A stretch of DNA of 64,000 nt from Burkholderiales bacterium (GTDB lineage: Bacteria > Pseudomonadota > Gammaproteobacteria > Burkholderiales > Burkholderiaceae_C): contig JAFKGD010000010.1 in NCBI GenBank assembly GCA_017307855.1, positions 165,578-229,577 on the forward strand, in the 5' to 3' direction. The first letter of the stretch is position 1. Each line of letters starts with the position of its first letter. Under the pieces are notes generated by a model. The model was not told the DNA's origin. It did no database searches and saw only the letters and a program-made list of their open reading frames with translations. This document shows, in pieces, positions 1 through 9,123 of this stretch. The position numbers and the translations under genes were made by a program.

Positions 1-560
1 CGCTCGAGCAGCGCGGCCGTGGTGGCGAATGCGGCGAGCAGGCCGGTGAATGTGTCGACGATGGGAAAGCCCACGCGCATGGACGGACTGCCGGCCTCGC
101 CGGACAGCGTCATCAGGCCCGACATGCTCTGGATGATCTGGTCGATGGCCGGATGGCCCTTGAGCGGCCCGGCCTGGCCAAAGCCCGACACCGAGCAGTA
201 GACGATGTCCGGCCGGAGGGCGCGGCACGCGTCGTAGCCCAGGCCCAGCCGGTCCATCACGCCGGGCCGGAAGTTCTCCATCACCACATCGGCGCGGGCG
301 ACCAGCCGGCGTGCGATGTCCAGGTGGTCACCGCGCTTGAGGTCGAGCACGATCGACCGCTTGCCCGCGTTGACCGAGACGAACGAAGGCGCCAGCCCGT
401 CCGCGAAAGCCTGGCCGCCGTAGTTGCGCATGGTGTCGCCAGCGGCGGATTCGACTTTGATCACGTCCGCGCCCTGAAGTGCGAGGTGGTTGGTGGCGAT
501 GGGACCCGCCAGCACGTGCGTGAAGTCCAGCACCTGGATGCCCTTGAGCGCTTGGGTCAT
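1..560 (-). CDS. CaiB/BaiF family CoA-transferase (3' end outside window)
   Basis: This is the N-terminal ~186 residues of a family III CoA-transferase, which moves CoA between acyl-CoA and a free acid. The start ATG is at 560 and the frame stays open to the left edge, so the C-terminal half is missing. It begins MTQALKGIQVLDFTHVLAGP, the typical N-terminus, followed by GADVIKVES and, further on, LKRGD and VMENFRPGVMDRLGL, all family hallmarks. A catalytic Asp is expected past residue 160 but was not assigned. It lies 12 bp downstream of an enoyl-CoA hydratase gene on the same strand, so the two probably activate and hydrate one acid. The acid is unknown. Family certain, substrate not. Confidence 0.9.
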   Translation of the reverse strand, partial: MTQALKGIQVLDFTHVLAGPIATNHLALQGADVIKVESAAGDTMRNYGGQAFADGLAPSFVSVNAGKRSIVLDLKRGDHLDIARRLVARADVVMENFRPGVMDRLGLGYDACRALRPDIVYCSVSGFGQAGPLKGHPAIDQIIQSMSGLMTLSGEAGSPSMRVGFPIVDTFTGLLAAFATTAALLE

Positions 561-572
561 TCCATTGCTCCG

Positions 573-1361
573 TCAGTCGGCCACGCGCGGGTAGTCGCCG
601 GTGAACGACGGCTGGCGCTTCTCCGCAAAGGCGCGCTTGGCCTCGCGGCCGTCGGGCGTGAGGCCCAGGTACCGCTGCATGGGGCCGCCGGCCTCCAGAT
701 GCGTGGTGAAGCCGGCGTTGTCCAGCAGCAGGTTGGTGGCGCTCTTGGTGTAGCGGATGGCCAGCGGAGGCAGGGCGGCGAGCGCCTGCGCATAGTCCTC
801 GACCGCCGCGTCGAAGTCGGCCGCGCTGGCGACGCGGTTGATCAGGCCCCAGTCGAGCGCCTGCTGCGCGTCGATCTTGCGGCCCAGCAGCGACATCTCG
901 AGCGAGCGCGCGCGGCCCACCGTGAACACAAACGCCCCGCCGCTGTGGTTGCCGGCCTGGATTTCGCGCATCTGGAAGTACGCGGTGTCCACCGCGACGA
1001 TCAGGTCGCACGCGGTGGCCAGGTAGCAGCCGCCACCGATGGCCGGTCCGTTGACGGCGGCCACCACTGGCTTGAAGTTGCGCTGGATGCGCTGGCGCGC
1101 CGCCACATTCCACCGGCCATAGGCATCGATGGCGCGCGCGTCGGCGCTGCGGGTGAAGCGCAGGTCCTGCCCTGCGCTGAACATGTCGCCGGCGCCCGTG
1201 AGGACGGCGCACCGGCAGGCCGGATCGTCCTCGACCTCGTCGAAGGCGCGCACCAGCTCGCGGAACATGTCGAGATCGTGCGCGTTGCGCACTTCGGGAC
1301 GATTGAGGATGACGCGCCAGACGCCGTCGGCGCGCTTGTCGATGTGAAGGCTGTTGAACAT
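573..1361 (-). CDS. Enoyl-CoA hydratase/isomerase family protein
   Basis: A 262-residue crotonase-fold enzyme, the usual length. Family signs are the oxyanion-hole region (GDMFSAGQDLRF), VVAAVNGPAIGGGCYLATACDLIVA in short blocks around residues 95-120, and the C-terminal EAKRAFAEKRQPSF stretch. Crotonases hydrate or isomerise enoyl-CoA esters in the cytoplasm. The start at 1361 (MFNSLHIDK) is preferred over a longer reading frame because GGAGCC lies just upstream. It precedes the CaiB-type CoA-transferase by 12 bp, so the pair is probably co-transcribed, under the promoter at 1385-1414. The residue usually Glu in the second catalytic position was not confirmed, so hydratase versus isomerase or other crotonase chemistry is open. 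Confidence 0.9.
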   Translation of the reverse strand: MFNSLHIDKRADGVWRVILNRPEVRNAHDLDMFRELVRAFDEVEDDPACRCAVLTGAGDMFSAGQDLRFTRSADARAIDAYGRWNVAARQRIQRNFKPVVAAVNGPAIGGGCYLATACDLIVAVDTAYFQMREIQAGNHSGGAFVFTVGRARSLEMSLLGRKIDAQQALDWGLINRVASAADFDAAVEDYAQALAALPPLAIRYTKSATNLLLDNAGFTTHLEAGGPMQRYLGLTPDGREAKRAFAEKRQPSFTGDYPRVAD

Positions 1362-1384
1362 GTCTTTGGCTCCGTGATGCCAAA

Positions 1385-1414
1385 AGTATGTTTTGCAGCC
1401 TGAGGCGCAGGCAA
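1385..1414 (-). promoter_or_regulatory. Predicted sigma70-type promoter of the enoyl-CoA hydratase/CoA-transferase unit
   Basis: On the minus strand a -35 TTGCCT (1409-1414) and a -10 CATACT (1385-1390) are separated by 18 bp, about 24 bp ahead of the hydratase start. The large palindrome at 1434-1463 lies upstream at roughly -70 from the expected start. Inferred by eye from consensus similarity. Confidence 0.4.
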
Positions 1415-1433
1415 TGGCCGGCATACCTCAATT

Positions 1434-1463
1434 CATGGATGTGAAAATGTTTTCACATCCATG
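1434..1463. promoter_or_regulatory. 30-bp palindrome, likely operator of the hydratase/CoA-transferase promoter
   Basis: Two perfect 14-bp arms, CATGGATGTGAAAA and its reverse complement, are separated by only TG. It is the most A+T-rich stretch nearby, lies between the LuxR-type regulator gene and the hydratase, and sits just upstream of a plausible promoter. The core TGTGA-N8-TCACA resembles a CRP-type site but has 8 rather than 6 central bases. No T-run follows, so a terminator is less likely. The adjacent LuxR-type protein is the natural candidate binder, by inference only. Confidence 0.6.
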
Positions 1464-1560
1464 CAGGATGGATCAGGGTTTTACCAGGGTGGCGTGCGCC
1501 AGCGCCACGCGGCGTTCGCGTTCTCGTTCGCGCTGGCGGCCGGCGCGCCGAACCGAGCCG

Positions 1561-2544
1561 CTACTGCGCCTCGCGCAGCGCCTCGATCAGCCCGGCCACG
1601 TGGGCGACGCCGAGCTTGCCGTACACCGAGCGGATCTGGTTGCGCACCGTGGCTGGTGAGCGCTGCAGCACGCGTGCGATCTCCTTGTAGGTGTCGCCGC
1701 GCGCCATCAGCGTGGCGACGGTGCGCTCGCGTGGCGTCAGGCGGTCGGCGCGGCAGCGCGGGCGAGCCGTCACGAACATCAGTCCGTGATCGATGCGCTG
1801 CGATATCACCACGTCGCCACCGGCCAGTGCGGCATGCCCGCGCAGGAAATGCTCGAGCACCGGCGCGGGCAGCCGGCCGGCGGGGCCGTGAGGCCATTCG
1901 CGCCGCCGCAGCTCGTCGAACGCCTCGTCGGCGTGATAGATCACGCCGCGCAGGTCGCAGATGGCCGTGCCGCGCCCGGCGCGCGCGGGTGACTGCAGCC
2001 GGTCGAGGTGGGCGATGCGGTTGAGCGTCAGCGCCTGCATGACGTGCGGCGCCAGCAGCGAGAGCAGCTCGCGCTCGGCTGGCCGGCAGTGCGCATCCTC
2101 GTCTTCGCGGAACAGCGTGATCCAGTGCACGAAATCGGTGGCCGCGTCGAAGTCGCTGGTGATGAAGAAGTTGGCCTGCCCGTGGCGCCGGCCGTGTTCG
2201 CGCAACTCGGCCTGTGCGGGCTGGTCGAACCAGTGGTTGGCGTTGAATCCCAGCGTATGGCGCGGGCGCGCGCCGGCCTGCTGCGCCGCGGTGTCGAGGT
2301 GCTTGAGCCGCTCGTAGCCCGCCAGCATTTCCTCGGACTGGCGGTGCAGGTGAATGGTGTGGATGTCGATGCCGTGGGGCGTGCTGGTGGCCGTGCCCCA
2401 CATCGACGAATCGAAGGGCAGCACGCTGCGCACCAGGGCGAGGGTGGCGTCCTGGAACTGGTCGAGCGGACGTTCATGCGACAGCCGGTACAGACGCAGC
2501 AGCAGATCGCTGAACCCGGCCGGTGCGCAGAGCGGGGGTGTCAT
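1561..2544 (-). CDS. LuxR-type HTH transcriptional regulator
   Basis: A 327-residue protein. The last ~65 residues are a LuxR/FixJ-type helix-turn-helix (LTPRERTVATLMARGDTYKE, then PATVRNQIRSVYGKLGV). The ~250 residues before it form a sensory region without an obvious autoinducer-binding or receiver signature; it starts MTPPLCAPAGFSDLLLRLY and contains HLDRL and RGVIYHADEAF, the latter reminiscent of PAS/GAF-type ligand domains. It lies upstream of the hydratase/CoA-transferase genes on the same strand, 199 bp away, with a 30-bp palindrome between. The likely role is local control of that acyl-CoA pathway. Ligand unknown. Confidence 0.85.
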   Translation of the reverse strand: MTPPLCAPAGFSDLLLRLYRLSHERPLDQFQDATLALVRSVLPFDSSMWGTATSTPHGIDIHTIHLHRQSEEMLAGYERLKHLDTAAQQAGARPRHTLGFNANHWFDQPAQAELREHGRRHGQANFFITSDFDAATDFVHWITLFREDEDAHCRPAERELLSLLAPHVMQALTLNRIAHLDRLQSPARAGRGTAICDLRGVIYHADEAFDELRRREWPHGPAGRLPAPVLEHFLRGHAALAGGDVVISQRIDHGLMFVTARPRCRADRLTPRERTVATLMARGDTYKEIARVLQRSPATVRNQIRSVYGKLGVAHVAGLIEALREAQ

Positions 2545-2658
2545 GGCAGCGCTTCTTGATGGAGTTGTTTCGCGGGCCGGATGGCAGGGCCATCATGCGC
2601 CCGTTACCGGGGAGCGCGCAATCACGCGTTTGCAGGAGGCCGCGCGGTCGTGGCGGCG

Positions 2659-3284
2659 TCAGGCCGCGGCCAGACGGGCGAAGTCGGCCGGCGTGGCGAA
2701 CACATGGGCCGGATCCGCGCCACGCAGCGTGCCGGCGTCGTTATAGCCCCAGGTCACGGCGCAGAAGGCCATGCCCGCTTCGCGTGCGGCTTCGGCGTCG
2801 CGCAGTTCGTCGCCGACGTAGACCGCTTCGGCGGGCGTGCAGGCCGTGTGGCGCAGGATGCGCCGCAGGCGCTGCGGCTTGCCGAACAGGCCGGTGCCGC
2901 ATTCGAGCGCGCGCATGCGCGCCACCAGATCGTCGCCCAGCACGGCGCGCACGTTGTCTTCCGTGTTGGAACTGGCGATGGCCAGATCGATGCCTGCATC
3001 CAGCAACTGCCGCAACGCCTGGGGCACGCCCTCGAAGGGCTTCACCTCGGCGATGCGGCCGGACACGATGCGGCGCAAGTCCATCGCCACGGCCGGCACC
3101 CGCCACAGCGGCAGGCGCAGCTCGCGCAGCACCTGCGAAGCGCCCAGGCGGCGCAGCCGTTCATGCTCGCCGGCGCCGATCGTGCGGAAGCGGTGCCGCA
3201 CGGCCAGCGTGTTGACCGACTGCGCGAACACCGCCCACGAATCGGCCAGCGTGCCGTCGAAGTCGAAGATCGCCAGCCGGACGC

Positions 3285-3288
<4 letters not shown>
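2659..3288 (-). CDS. HAD-superfamily hydrolase (phosphoglycolate-phosphatase-like)
   Basis: A 209-residue HAD phosphatase. The nucleophile motif FDFDGTLADSW is at the N-terminus, a Ser/Thr-type second motif lies in AIASSNTEDN, and the acidic motif VYVGDELRDAEAA is near residue 165. The helical cap between motifs I and II resembles phosphoglycolate phosphatase/Gph proteins. The start ATG overlaps the stop of the ABC ATPase gene by ATGA, so the two are translationally coupled. The substrate could be phosphoglycolate or another small phosphate ester; sequence alone does not decide. Confidence 0.85.
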
Positions 3289-3943
<655 letters not shown>

Positions 3944-3947
<4 letters not shown>

Positions 3948-4915
3948 GGCGCACTGTCCTGCGTGCCATGCACGTGCTGCCGCACCTGCGCCAGCAGCCG
4001 CGGCAGCGCATCGGGCGCGTCGCAGGCGATCACGCGGCGCTCGGGCATGCTGCGCAGCCAGGTGATCTGGCGCTTGGCCAGCTGGCGCGTGGCGGCGATG
4101 CCGCGTTCGCGCAGCACAGACAGCGCAACGGGCTTGCCAGCGGCCTGCGAGTCCAGCCATTCCCACGACTGGCGGTAGCCCACGCAGCGCATCGACGGCA
4201 GGTCGGCGTGCAGGTCGCCGCGCGCGCGCAGGGTGCGCACTTCGTCGAGCAGGCCACTGTCCAGCATGGTGTCGAAGCGCGCGGCGATGCGCTCGTGCAG
4301 CCAGGCGCGGTCGGCCGGTTCGAGCGAGAGCAGCGGAGGGGCGTCGTCGCGCCGCTTGCGCGCGGTGAAGAACGACGACAGCGGCCGGCCGGTGGCGTGC
4401 CACACCTCCAGCGCGCGCTGGATGCGCTGGCTGTCGCCGGGCGCCAGGCGCGCGGCCGTGAGCGGGTCGACCTGCGCCAGCTCGGCGTGCATGGCGGGCC
4501 AGCCGCGTGCGGCAGCCTGCGCGTCCAGCCGGGCACGCAGGATGGCGTCGGCTCGCGGTAGGTCGTCCAGGCCCTCGAACAGCGCCTTGAAGTAGAGCAT
4601 GGTGCCGCCAGCCAGCAGCGCGATGCGGCCGCGCGCGTGGATGCCGGCGATCAGCGCGCGCGCATCGGCCACGAACTCGGCCGCCGAATAGGCCTGCGAC
4701 GGATCCCGGATGTCGATGAGATGGTGCGGCACGGCGGCGCGCTCCGCCGCGGTGGGCTTGGCGGTGCCGATGTCCATGCCGCGATAGACCAGGGCCGAGT
4801 CGACCGAGATCACTTCGGTTGGAAATTCGGCCGCGATGGCCAGCGTGGCCGCCGTCTTGCCGGAAGCCGTGGGCCCGGCCAGGGCGAGCGTGATGCCGGG
4901 GCGGGTATCGGCCAT
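3944..4915 (-). CDS. miaA: tRNA dimethylallyltransferase MiaA
   Basis: A 323-residue enzyme, normal length, that transfers the dimethylallyl group to A37 of tRNAs reading UNN codons. The P-loop GPTASGKT is at residues 14-21, followed by the substrate-recognition stretches [16 protein letters not shown] and [18 protein letters not shown], and later [15 protein letters not shown] and [14 protein letters not shown]. The stop overlaps the start of the ABC ATPase gene (ATGA). It is downstream of the MFS transporter gene with a 16-bp gap. Confidence 0.97.
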
Positions 4916-4931
4916 GGGGCGCCTTCCCGCC

Positions 4932-6173
4932 TCAGTCGGCGCGCGGCGCGCCGTGGCGGCGCACCAGCGTCCACGCGGCCAGTGCGATGCACAGGCACCA
5001 GAAGCTCATGCCCTCGACCATGGGCATCACCGTGCCGTCCAGCCGCCAGCCCATCCACAGGCCGATGGCGAAGGCCAGCAGCATCATGAAGAAGCCGTTG
5101 AGCGCCGACGCCGCGCCAGCCGCGCGCGGAAACGGGCCCACCGCGCCGCTCTGGCTGCAGGGCTGGTGCACGCCGTGCGCCAGCATGAACAGCAGCATGG
5201 GCAGCAGCAGCGCCCACAGGCTCTCGCGCACGCCGGCCGCGGCCAGGCCCGCCATGATCAGGCCGGCCGCGAGCGTGCAGCAGGCCGCCAGCGCCACCGA
5301 GCGCTGCACGCCCAGCCGCACCAGCAGCCGCCGGCACACCATCGTGCCCGCCACGTACACGGCCGACACGCAGAACAGCGCCGCGCCGTACTGCAGCCGC
5401 GACAGCCCCAGCACACCGATCAGCACGAACGACGACGAAGCGAGAAAGGTGAACAGCGCGCCGTACGACGCCGAGGCCAGTGCGCTGTAAGCCAGGAAGG
5501 TGGGATTGCGCACGATGGTGCCCCAGGTGCGCAGCAGCGTGGCGGGCTCCAGCGCACGCGGATTCAACTGCGGCAGCGTCTCGGCAAAGCGCAGCGCGAT
5601 CAGCGCCAGGCTGGCCGCGCCGAACAGCGCCAGCGCCAGCAGTGCTGCGCGCCAGCCCAGCAGGTCGGCCAGCACGCTACCCAGCGGGACCGCCAGGCAG
5701 GCGATCACGCCCAGCCCCGTGAGGCCGCGCGACATGGCGCGCGCGCCCTGCTCGGGCGTGTAGAGATCGCGCACCACCGCGCGTGCGCACATCACGGCCG
5801 CGCCCATGGCCGCGCCCTGCACGGTGCGCGCGACGATCAGCAGCACCATGTCGGGCGCCAGCGCACCCAGCACCGACGCGAGCGTGTACGCCGCCAGGCC
5901 CCACAGCAGCACGGGGCGGCGGCCGAACCGGTCCGACAGCGGCCCCCACACCAGCTGGGAGATGCCGAAGGCCAGCAGCAACGCCGACAGCGTGAGCTGC
6001 GACTGCGCCACCGGCGCGCCCAGCTCCACGGTCAGCGCCGGCAGCGCGGGCAGGTAGAGGTCGGTGGTGACGGGCTGGATGCCCAGCAGCAGGGTGAGCA
6101 CCAGCACGACGAGCGAATCGGGCATGGGCATGGCGCGCGGCACGCCGGCCTGAGCGCGGAAGGCGGAAGACAT
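4932..6173 (-). CDS. MFS multidrug efflux protein, Bcr/CflA type
   Basis: A 413-residue protein with about 12 hydrophobic segments. It carries [10 protein letters not shown] in the first loop (the Bcr/CflA variant of the major facilitator entry), [20 protein letters not shown] between helices 2 and 3 (MFS motif A), and [18 protein letters not shown] in the next loop. These proton-driven inner-membrane pumps export drugs such as bicyclomycin or chloramphenicol and sometimes sulfonamides or cysteine. It is followed by miaA on the same strand. The substrate is not predictable. Confidence 0.9.
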   Translation of the reverse strand: MSSAFRAQAGVPRAMPMPDSLVVLVLTLLLGIQPVTTDLYLPALPALTVELGAPVAQSQLTLSALLLAFGISQLVWGPLSDRFGRRPVLLWGLAAYTLASVLGALAPDMVLLIVARTVQGAAMGAAVMCARAVVRDLYTPEQGARAMSRGLTGLGVIACLAVPLGSVLADLLGWRAALLALALFGAASLALIALRFAETLPQLNPRALEPATLLRTWGTIVRNPTFLAYSALASASYGALFTFLASSSFVLIGVLGLSRLQYGAALFCVSAVYVAGTMVCRRLLVRLGVQRSVALAACCTLAAGLIMAGLAAAGVRESLWALLLPMLLFMLAHGVHQPCSQSGAVGPFPRAAGAASALNGFFMMLLAFAIGLWMGWRLDGTVMPMVEGMSFWCLCIALAAWTLVRRHGAPRAD

Positions 6174-6239
6174 CCGGTCGAGGTTAGCAGAAGGTGGCGC
6201 GTGCGACGCTACCGGCAGGCCATGCCCCGCCCGCGTGCG

Positions 6240-7139
6240 TCAGAGCGCCGAGGCCTGCAGCGTGTCGGCCGCCTGCGGCTGGAACGCGGGCTGCTCGCCG
6301 AACAGCGTGCGCAGCGCCTCGCGGTACTGCGTGTGGCCGATGGTGTTGGTGCTGAAATGCGAGCCGCCCTCCACCAGCACGAACAGCTTCGGGCCCACGG
6401 CGGCTTCGTAGAGCTTCCTGCCCAGCGAGGGGAGGATCAGGTTGTCGGCCGAGCCGTGCACCACCATCAGCGGCGAGCCGATGCGACTGACCTTGGCCGT
6501 CGATTCGAAGCGCTGCGTGATCAGGCCCGACAGCGGCAGCCAGCCCCACTTGAAGGTGCTGACCACTTCGGGGATCGAGGTGAACGTGCCTTCGACGATG
6601 GTGCCGGCCTCGTCCTTCACCTGCGCGGCCAGGTCGATGCCGATGGCGCCACCCAGCGAGTGGCCGAAGATGTAACGCGGCCGGCCGGGATAGTTCTTCG
6701 CCAGCCAGTCCCACGCGGCGCGCGCGTCTTCGTAGGCGGTCTTCTCCGAGGGCAGCAGCGACGTGCTCTTGCCGAAGCCCCGGTAGTCGATGGCCAGCAC
6801 CGAGAAGCCCAGCTCCTGCATGCGGCGGATGCGCGGCGCCGAGCCGGCCACGTTCCACTTGGCGCCATGCAGGAACAGCAGCACGGGACCCAGCGCGCCG
6901 GCTTCGGGCGGGCCGTCCATCCACAGGCCGTGCAGCCGCGTGGATTCGCCCGAAACGCGCGAATCGAAGTCGATCCAGACGTCCTTCATGTCCGACGCCA
7001 TGGCGGCGCTGTTGCCCCAGCTGGCGTCGCTGGGCTGGAAGATCCACTGGCGCTGTTTCTCGTCAAGCGACGAGCATCCCGCCAGCAACAGCAGGGCAGC
7101 GAACATGGCGACGAGGGGGTGGCGCAGCAGGCGGCTCAT
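6240..7139 (-). CDS. Alpha/beta-hydrolase lipoprotein
   Basis: A 299-residue protein. The start at 7139 gives a lipoprotein signal, MSRLLRHPLVAMFAALLLLA then GC with lipobox LLAGC, so it should be lipidated and anchored in an envelope membrane. The mature part is an alpha/beta-hydrolase: GHSLGG nucleophile elbow (Ser), Asp candidate in GSADNLILP, His candidate in GGSHFSTN. It resembles the BEM46/YfhR group of serine hydrolases. The substrate is unknown. It is monocistronic, with an unusual cluster of palindromes upstream at 7175-7254. A longer frame from 7178 lacks a good signal start. Confidence 0.88.
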   Translation of the reverse strand: MSRLLRHPLVAMFAALLLLAGCSSLDEKQRQWIFQPSDASWGNSAAMASDMKDVWIDFDSRVSGESTRLHGLWMDGPPEAGALGPVLLFLHGAKWNVAGSAPRIRRMQELGFSVLAIDYRGFGKSTSLLPSEKTAYEDARAAWDWLAKNYPGRPRYIFGHSLGGAIGIDLAAQVKDEAGTIVEGTFTSIPEVVSTFKWGWLPLSGLITQRFESTAKVSRIGSPLMVVHGSADNLILPSLGRKLYEAAVGPKLFVLVEGGSHFSTNTIGHTQYREALRTLFGEQPAFQPQAADTLQASAL

Positions 7140-7174
7140 GGGGCGACAGAGTCCGGTGATTTGACAAAGTTCAA

Positions 7175-7254
7175 GCACGTAACGTGCCGTTGCCAGACCG
7201 GTCTGACAGGGTTGACCCCGAGCGCCGCACTGTTACACGCCCAGTGTGTAACAG
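7175..7254. promoter_or_regulatory. Cluster of three perfect palindromes upstream of the hydrolase lipoprotein
   Basis: Three inverted repeats fall in 80 bp. GCACGT-A-ACGTGC is at 7175-7187. The 12-bp palindrome CAGACCGGTCTG is at 7194-7205, a form common among TetR-family operators. CTGTTACAC-N7-GTGTAACAG is at 7230-7254 and has 9-bp arms. The region lies 36-115 bp upstream of the lipoprotein start and is otherwise non-coding. No regulator gene is adjacent. The third element could also fold as RNA, but no T-run follows. Confidence 0.5.
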
Positions 7255-7354
7255 CGCCGAGGCCATGGCCGCGCGCGCTGCCTGAACATTCATGCGCGCC
7301 CGCGTGTATGTAAACGCAGGCGATGCACCGGCGTGGAGCGCCGGCGGTGGTGCC

Positions 7355-7705
7355 TCAGAACGGGATGCGGCCCCGCCAGATGTCGCGGTACATCGCCCAG
7401 TCGCCCATGAAGCTGTAGAGCGGGCGCTTGAACGAGGCCGGCCGGTTTTTCTCGAAGCCGAAATGGCCGATCCATGCGAACCCGTAGCCGCACAGCAGAC
7501 CGGCCAGCAGGAAGCCCGGGCGGCCCGTGAGCACGAGCGCGGCCAGGCAGGCCAGCGCCAGCGTCGAGCCCACGAAGTGCAGGCGCCGGCAGGTGCGGTT
7601 GGAATGCTCCGTCAGGTAGAACGGATAGAACTCGGCGAAGCTTGCGAAGCTGCGCGGGTCGGGCGCGGCGTGCGCACCGGTGGGGGATGGCGTCGTGGTG
7701 TCCAT
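7355..7705 (-). CDS. DUF962/Mpo1-like membrane protein
   Basis: A 116-residue protein of the DUF962 (YGL010w/Mpo1-like) group. It contains FAEFYPFYLTEHSNRTCRRL followed by HFVGSTLAL, two hydrophobic segments, and GYGFAWIGHFGFEKNRPASF and YSFMGDWAMY, the conserved tail. Yeast Mpo1 is an iron-dependent dioxygenase in 2-hydroxy fatty acid alpha-oxidation; whether small bacterial members share that activity is unknown. The conserved His residues (EHSNRT, LHFVGS, IGHFGFEKN) are present. The start at 7705 follows GGAG, and the gene is divergent from the thioredoxin-like gene. Confidence 0.85.
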   Translation of the reverse strand: MDTTTPSPTGAHAAPDPRSFASFAEFYPFYLTEHSNRTCRRLHFVGSTLALACLAALVLTGRPGFLLAGLLCGYGFAWIGHFGFEKNRPASFKRPLYSFMGDWAMYRDIWRGRIPF

Positions 7706-7821
7706 GGCATGTCTCCTGGAGCGGGAAGGCCTCTGGCGGGCCGGTCCGTCCATTCTTGCGGCCGAGTCACAATAGTCAAGCCAGTGCGCGACAGCGCGCC
7801 GCCATTCCTGACCTGCCGCCG

Positions 7822-8172
7822 ATGACCCCGTTGCCGCCCACCTCCCGCCTGATCGCCTGCCTCTGCGCCGAATGGTGCGGTACCTGTCGCGACTGGCGCG
7901 CGCTGTTCGACGAGGTGACGGCGCGACACCCCGGCGCGCGCGTGCGCTGGATCGACATCGAGGACGAGGCCGACCTGGTGGGCGACATCGACGTCGAAAC
8001 CTTTCCCACGGTGCTGGTGGTGGATGGCGGAGAGCGCGTGCGTTTCTTCGGCCCGCTGCTGCCGCATGCGCAGACGCTGGCCCGCCTGCTCGATTCGCTC
8101 GAGCCCGGCGGCGCGGATCAGGCCGTGGATGGTGAAGTGAAGGCGCTGGCGCGGCGGCTCGCGGCGGGCTGA
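7822..8172 (+). CDS. Thioredoxin-fold protein
   Basis: A 116-residue protein with the redox motif EWCGTC near residue 18 and a downstream ETFPTVLVVDGG holding the cis-proline of the thioredoxin fold. No signal peptide is visible, so it is probably cytoplasmic. The start ATG at 7822 gives MTPLPPTSRLIACLCAEW; the longer upstream frame is not supported. It runs convergently into cofD with only 9 bp between the stops. A role as a small disulfide reductase is likely; there is no evidence of a link with F420. Confidence 0.85.
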   Translation: MTPLPPTSRLIACLCAEWCGTCRDWRALFDEVTARHPGARVRWIDIEDEADLVGDIDVETFPTVLVVDGGERVRFFGPLLPHAQTLARLLDSLEPGGADQAVDGEVKALARRLAAG

Positions 8173-8181
8173 TCCGGCCCC

Positions 8182-9123
8182 TCAGCCGCAGCGCGCGATC
8201 AGTTCGAGCGAAGCGCGGGCCACGCGCTCGCGCGAGTCGGCATCGGTCATCAGCGTGTCGGTCACCCCCACCCGGATGCCCAGCGCCTCGATGGCGGGCG
8301 CCTGCGCGGCATCGCGTCGGTCGAGCACCAGGCCGTCGATCAGGCCCGCGTAGCGCCGCGCCACGCCCAGCGCCGACACCTCCAGGCCCAGCTCGGCCAT
8401 CATCTTGGCAGCCGGGCCCTTGACGGCCTGGCCCGCGATGATCGGGCTCACGGCCACGCAGGGCGCGCGGCGTTGGCCGAGCCGATCGCGCAGCCCGGGC
8501 ACGGCCAGCATCGGGCCGATGCTCACGAACGGATTGGAGGGGCAGATCACCCAGCCTTGCACCGCGCCGGCATCGGCCTGCCGCGCCAGCGGCGCAGCCA
8601 GCCGGGCCGTGCCCGCGCCCTCGAAGCGGATGCCGCGGCACAAGGGCTCGCAGCGCCGTCGCACGAAGTAGTCCTGAAACGCAAGCACGCCCTCGGGCGT
8701 GTCGACATGCGTGCGCACGGCGTCGTCGCTCATGGGCACGATGTCGAACGCCAGGCCCAGCGCATGCGCCATGCGCGCCGTCACCTCGGACAACGTCGCC
8801 CCCTGGCGCAGCCAGTCGGTGCGCAGCACGTGGGTGGCCAGGTCGCGGTCGCCCAGCATGAACCAGCTCTCGAAGCCCAGCTGCGGCAGGCTGTGGTGGA
8901 AGTTCCAGCTCTCGTTCTCGCGGCCCCATCCGCGCACGCTGTCGTTGAGCCCGGCCGCGGCGTAGAGCACGCTGTCGATGTCGGGGCACACGCGCAGGCC
9001 GAGGTAGTCGAAGTCGTCGCCCGTATTGACCACGGCCATGAGTTCGCCCGGCCCGCACACGCCGGCCAGGCCGCTGACGAGTTTGGCGCCGCCCACGCCG
9101 CCGGACAGTGCAACGAGGGTCAT
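8182..9123 (-). CDS. cofD: 2-phospho-L-lactate (or analogue) transferase CofD/FbiA
   Basis: A 313-residue enzyme that joins the deazaflavin F0 to the activated phospho-acid-GDP/GTP adduct made by CofC, giving F420-0. The N-terminus ALSGGVGGAKLVSGLAGV is the family P-site; VVNTGDDFDYLGLRVCPDID, ICPSNPFVSIGPMLAV and VAVSPIIAGQAVKGPAAKM are CofD signatures. It is the last gene of the F420 operon and its ATG overlaps the cofE stop (ATGA). The acid added (2-phospholactate, 3-phosphoglycerate or phosphoenolpyruvate) cannot be read from sequence. Confidence 0.95.
   Translation of the reverse strand: MTLVALSGGVGGAKLVSGLAGVCGPGELMAVVNTGDDFDYLGLRVCPDIDSVLYAAAGLNDSVRGWGRENESWNFHHSLPQLGFESWFMLGDRDLATHVLRTDWLRQGATLSEVTARMAHALGLAFDIVPMSDDAVRTHVDTPEGVLAFQDYFVRRRCEPLCRGIRFEGAGTARLAAPLARQADAGAVQGWVICPSNPFVSIGPMLAVPGLRDRLGQRRAPCVAVSPIIAGQAVKGPAAKMMAELGLEVSALGVARRYAGLIDGLVLDRRDAAQAPAIEALGIRVGVTDTLMTDADSRERVARASLELIARCG

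Noticed and set aside
4836-7313. Plus-strand 825-codon open frame
   Set aside because: It is antisense to miaA, the MFS and the lipoprotein genes; composition is rich in Arg, Gln, His and Ala as expected from a G+C-rich shadow frame, with no recognisable domain.
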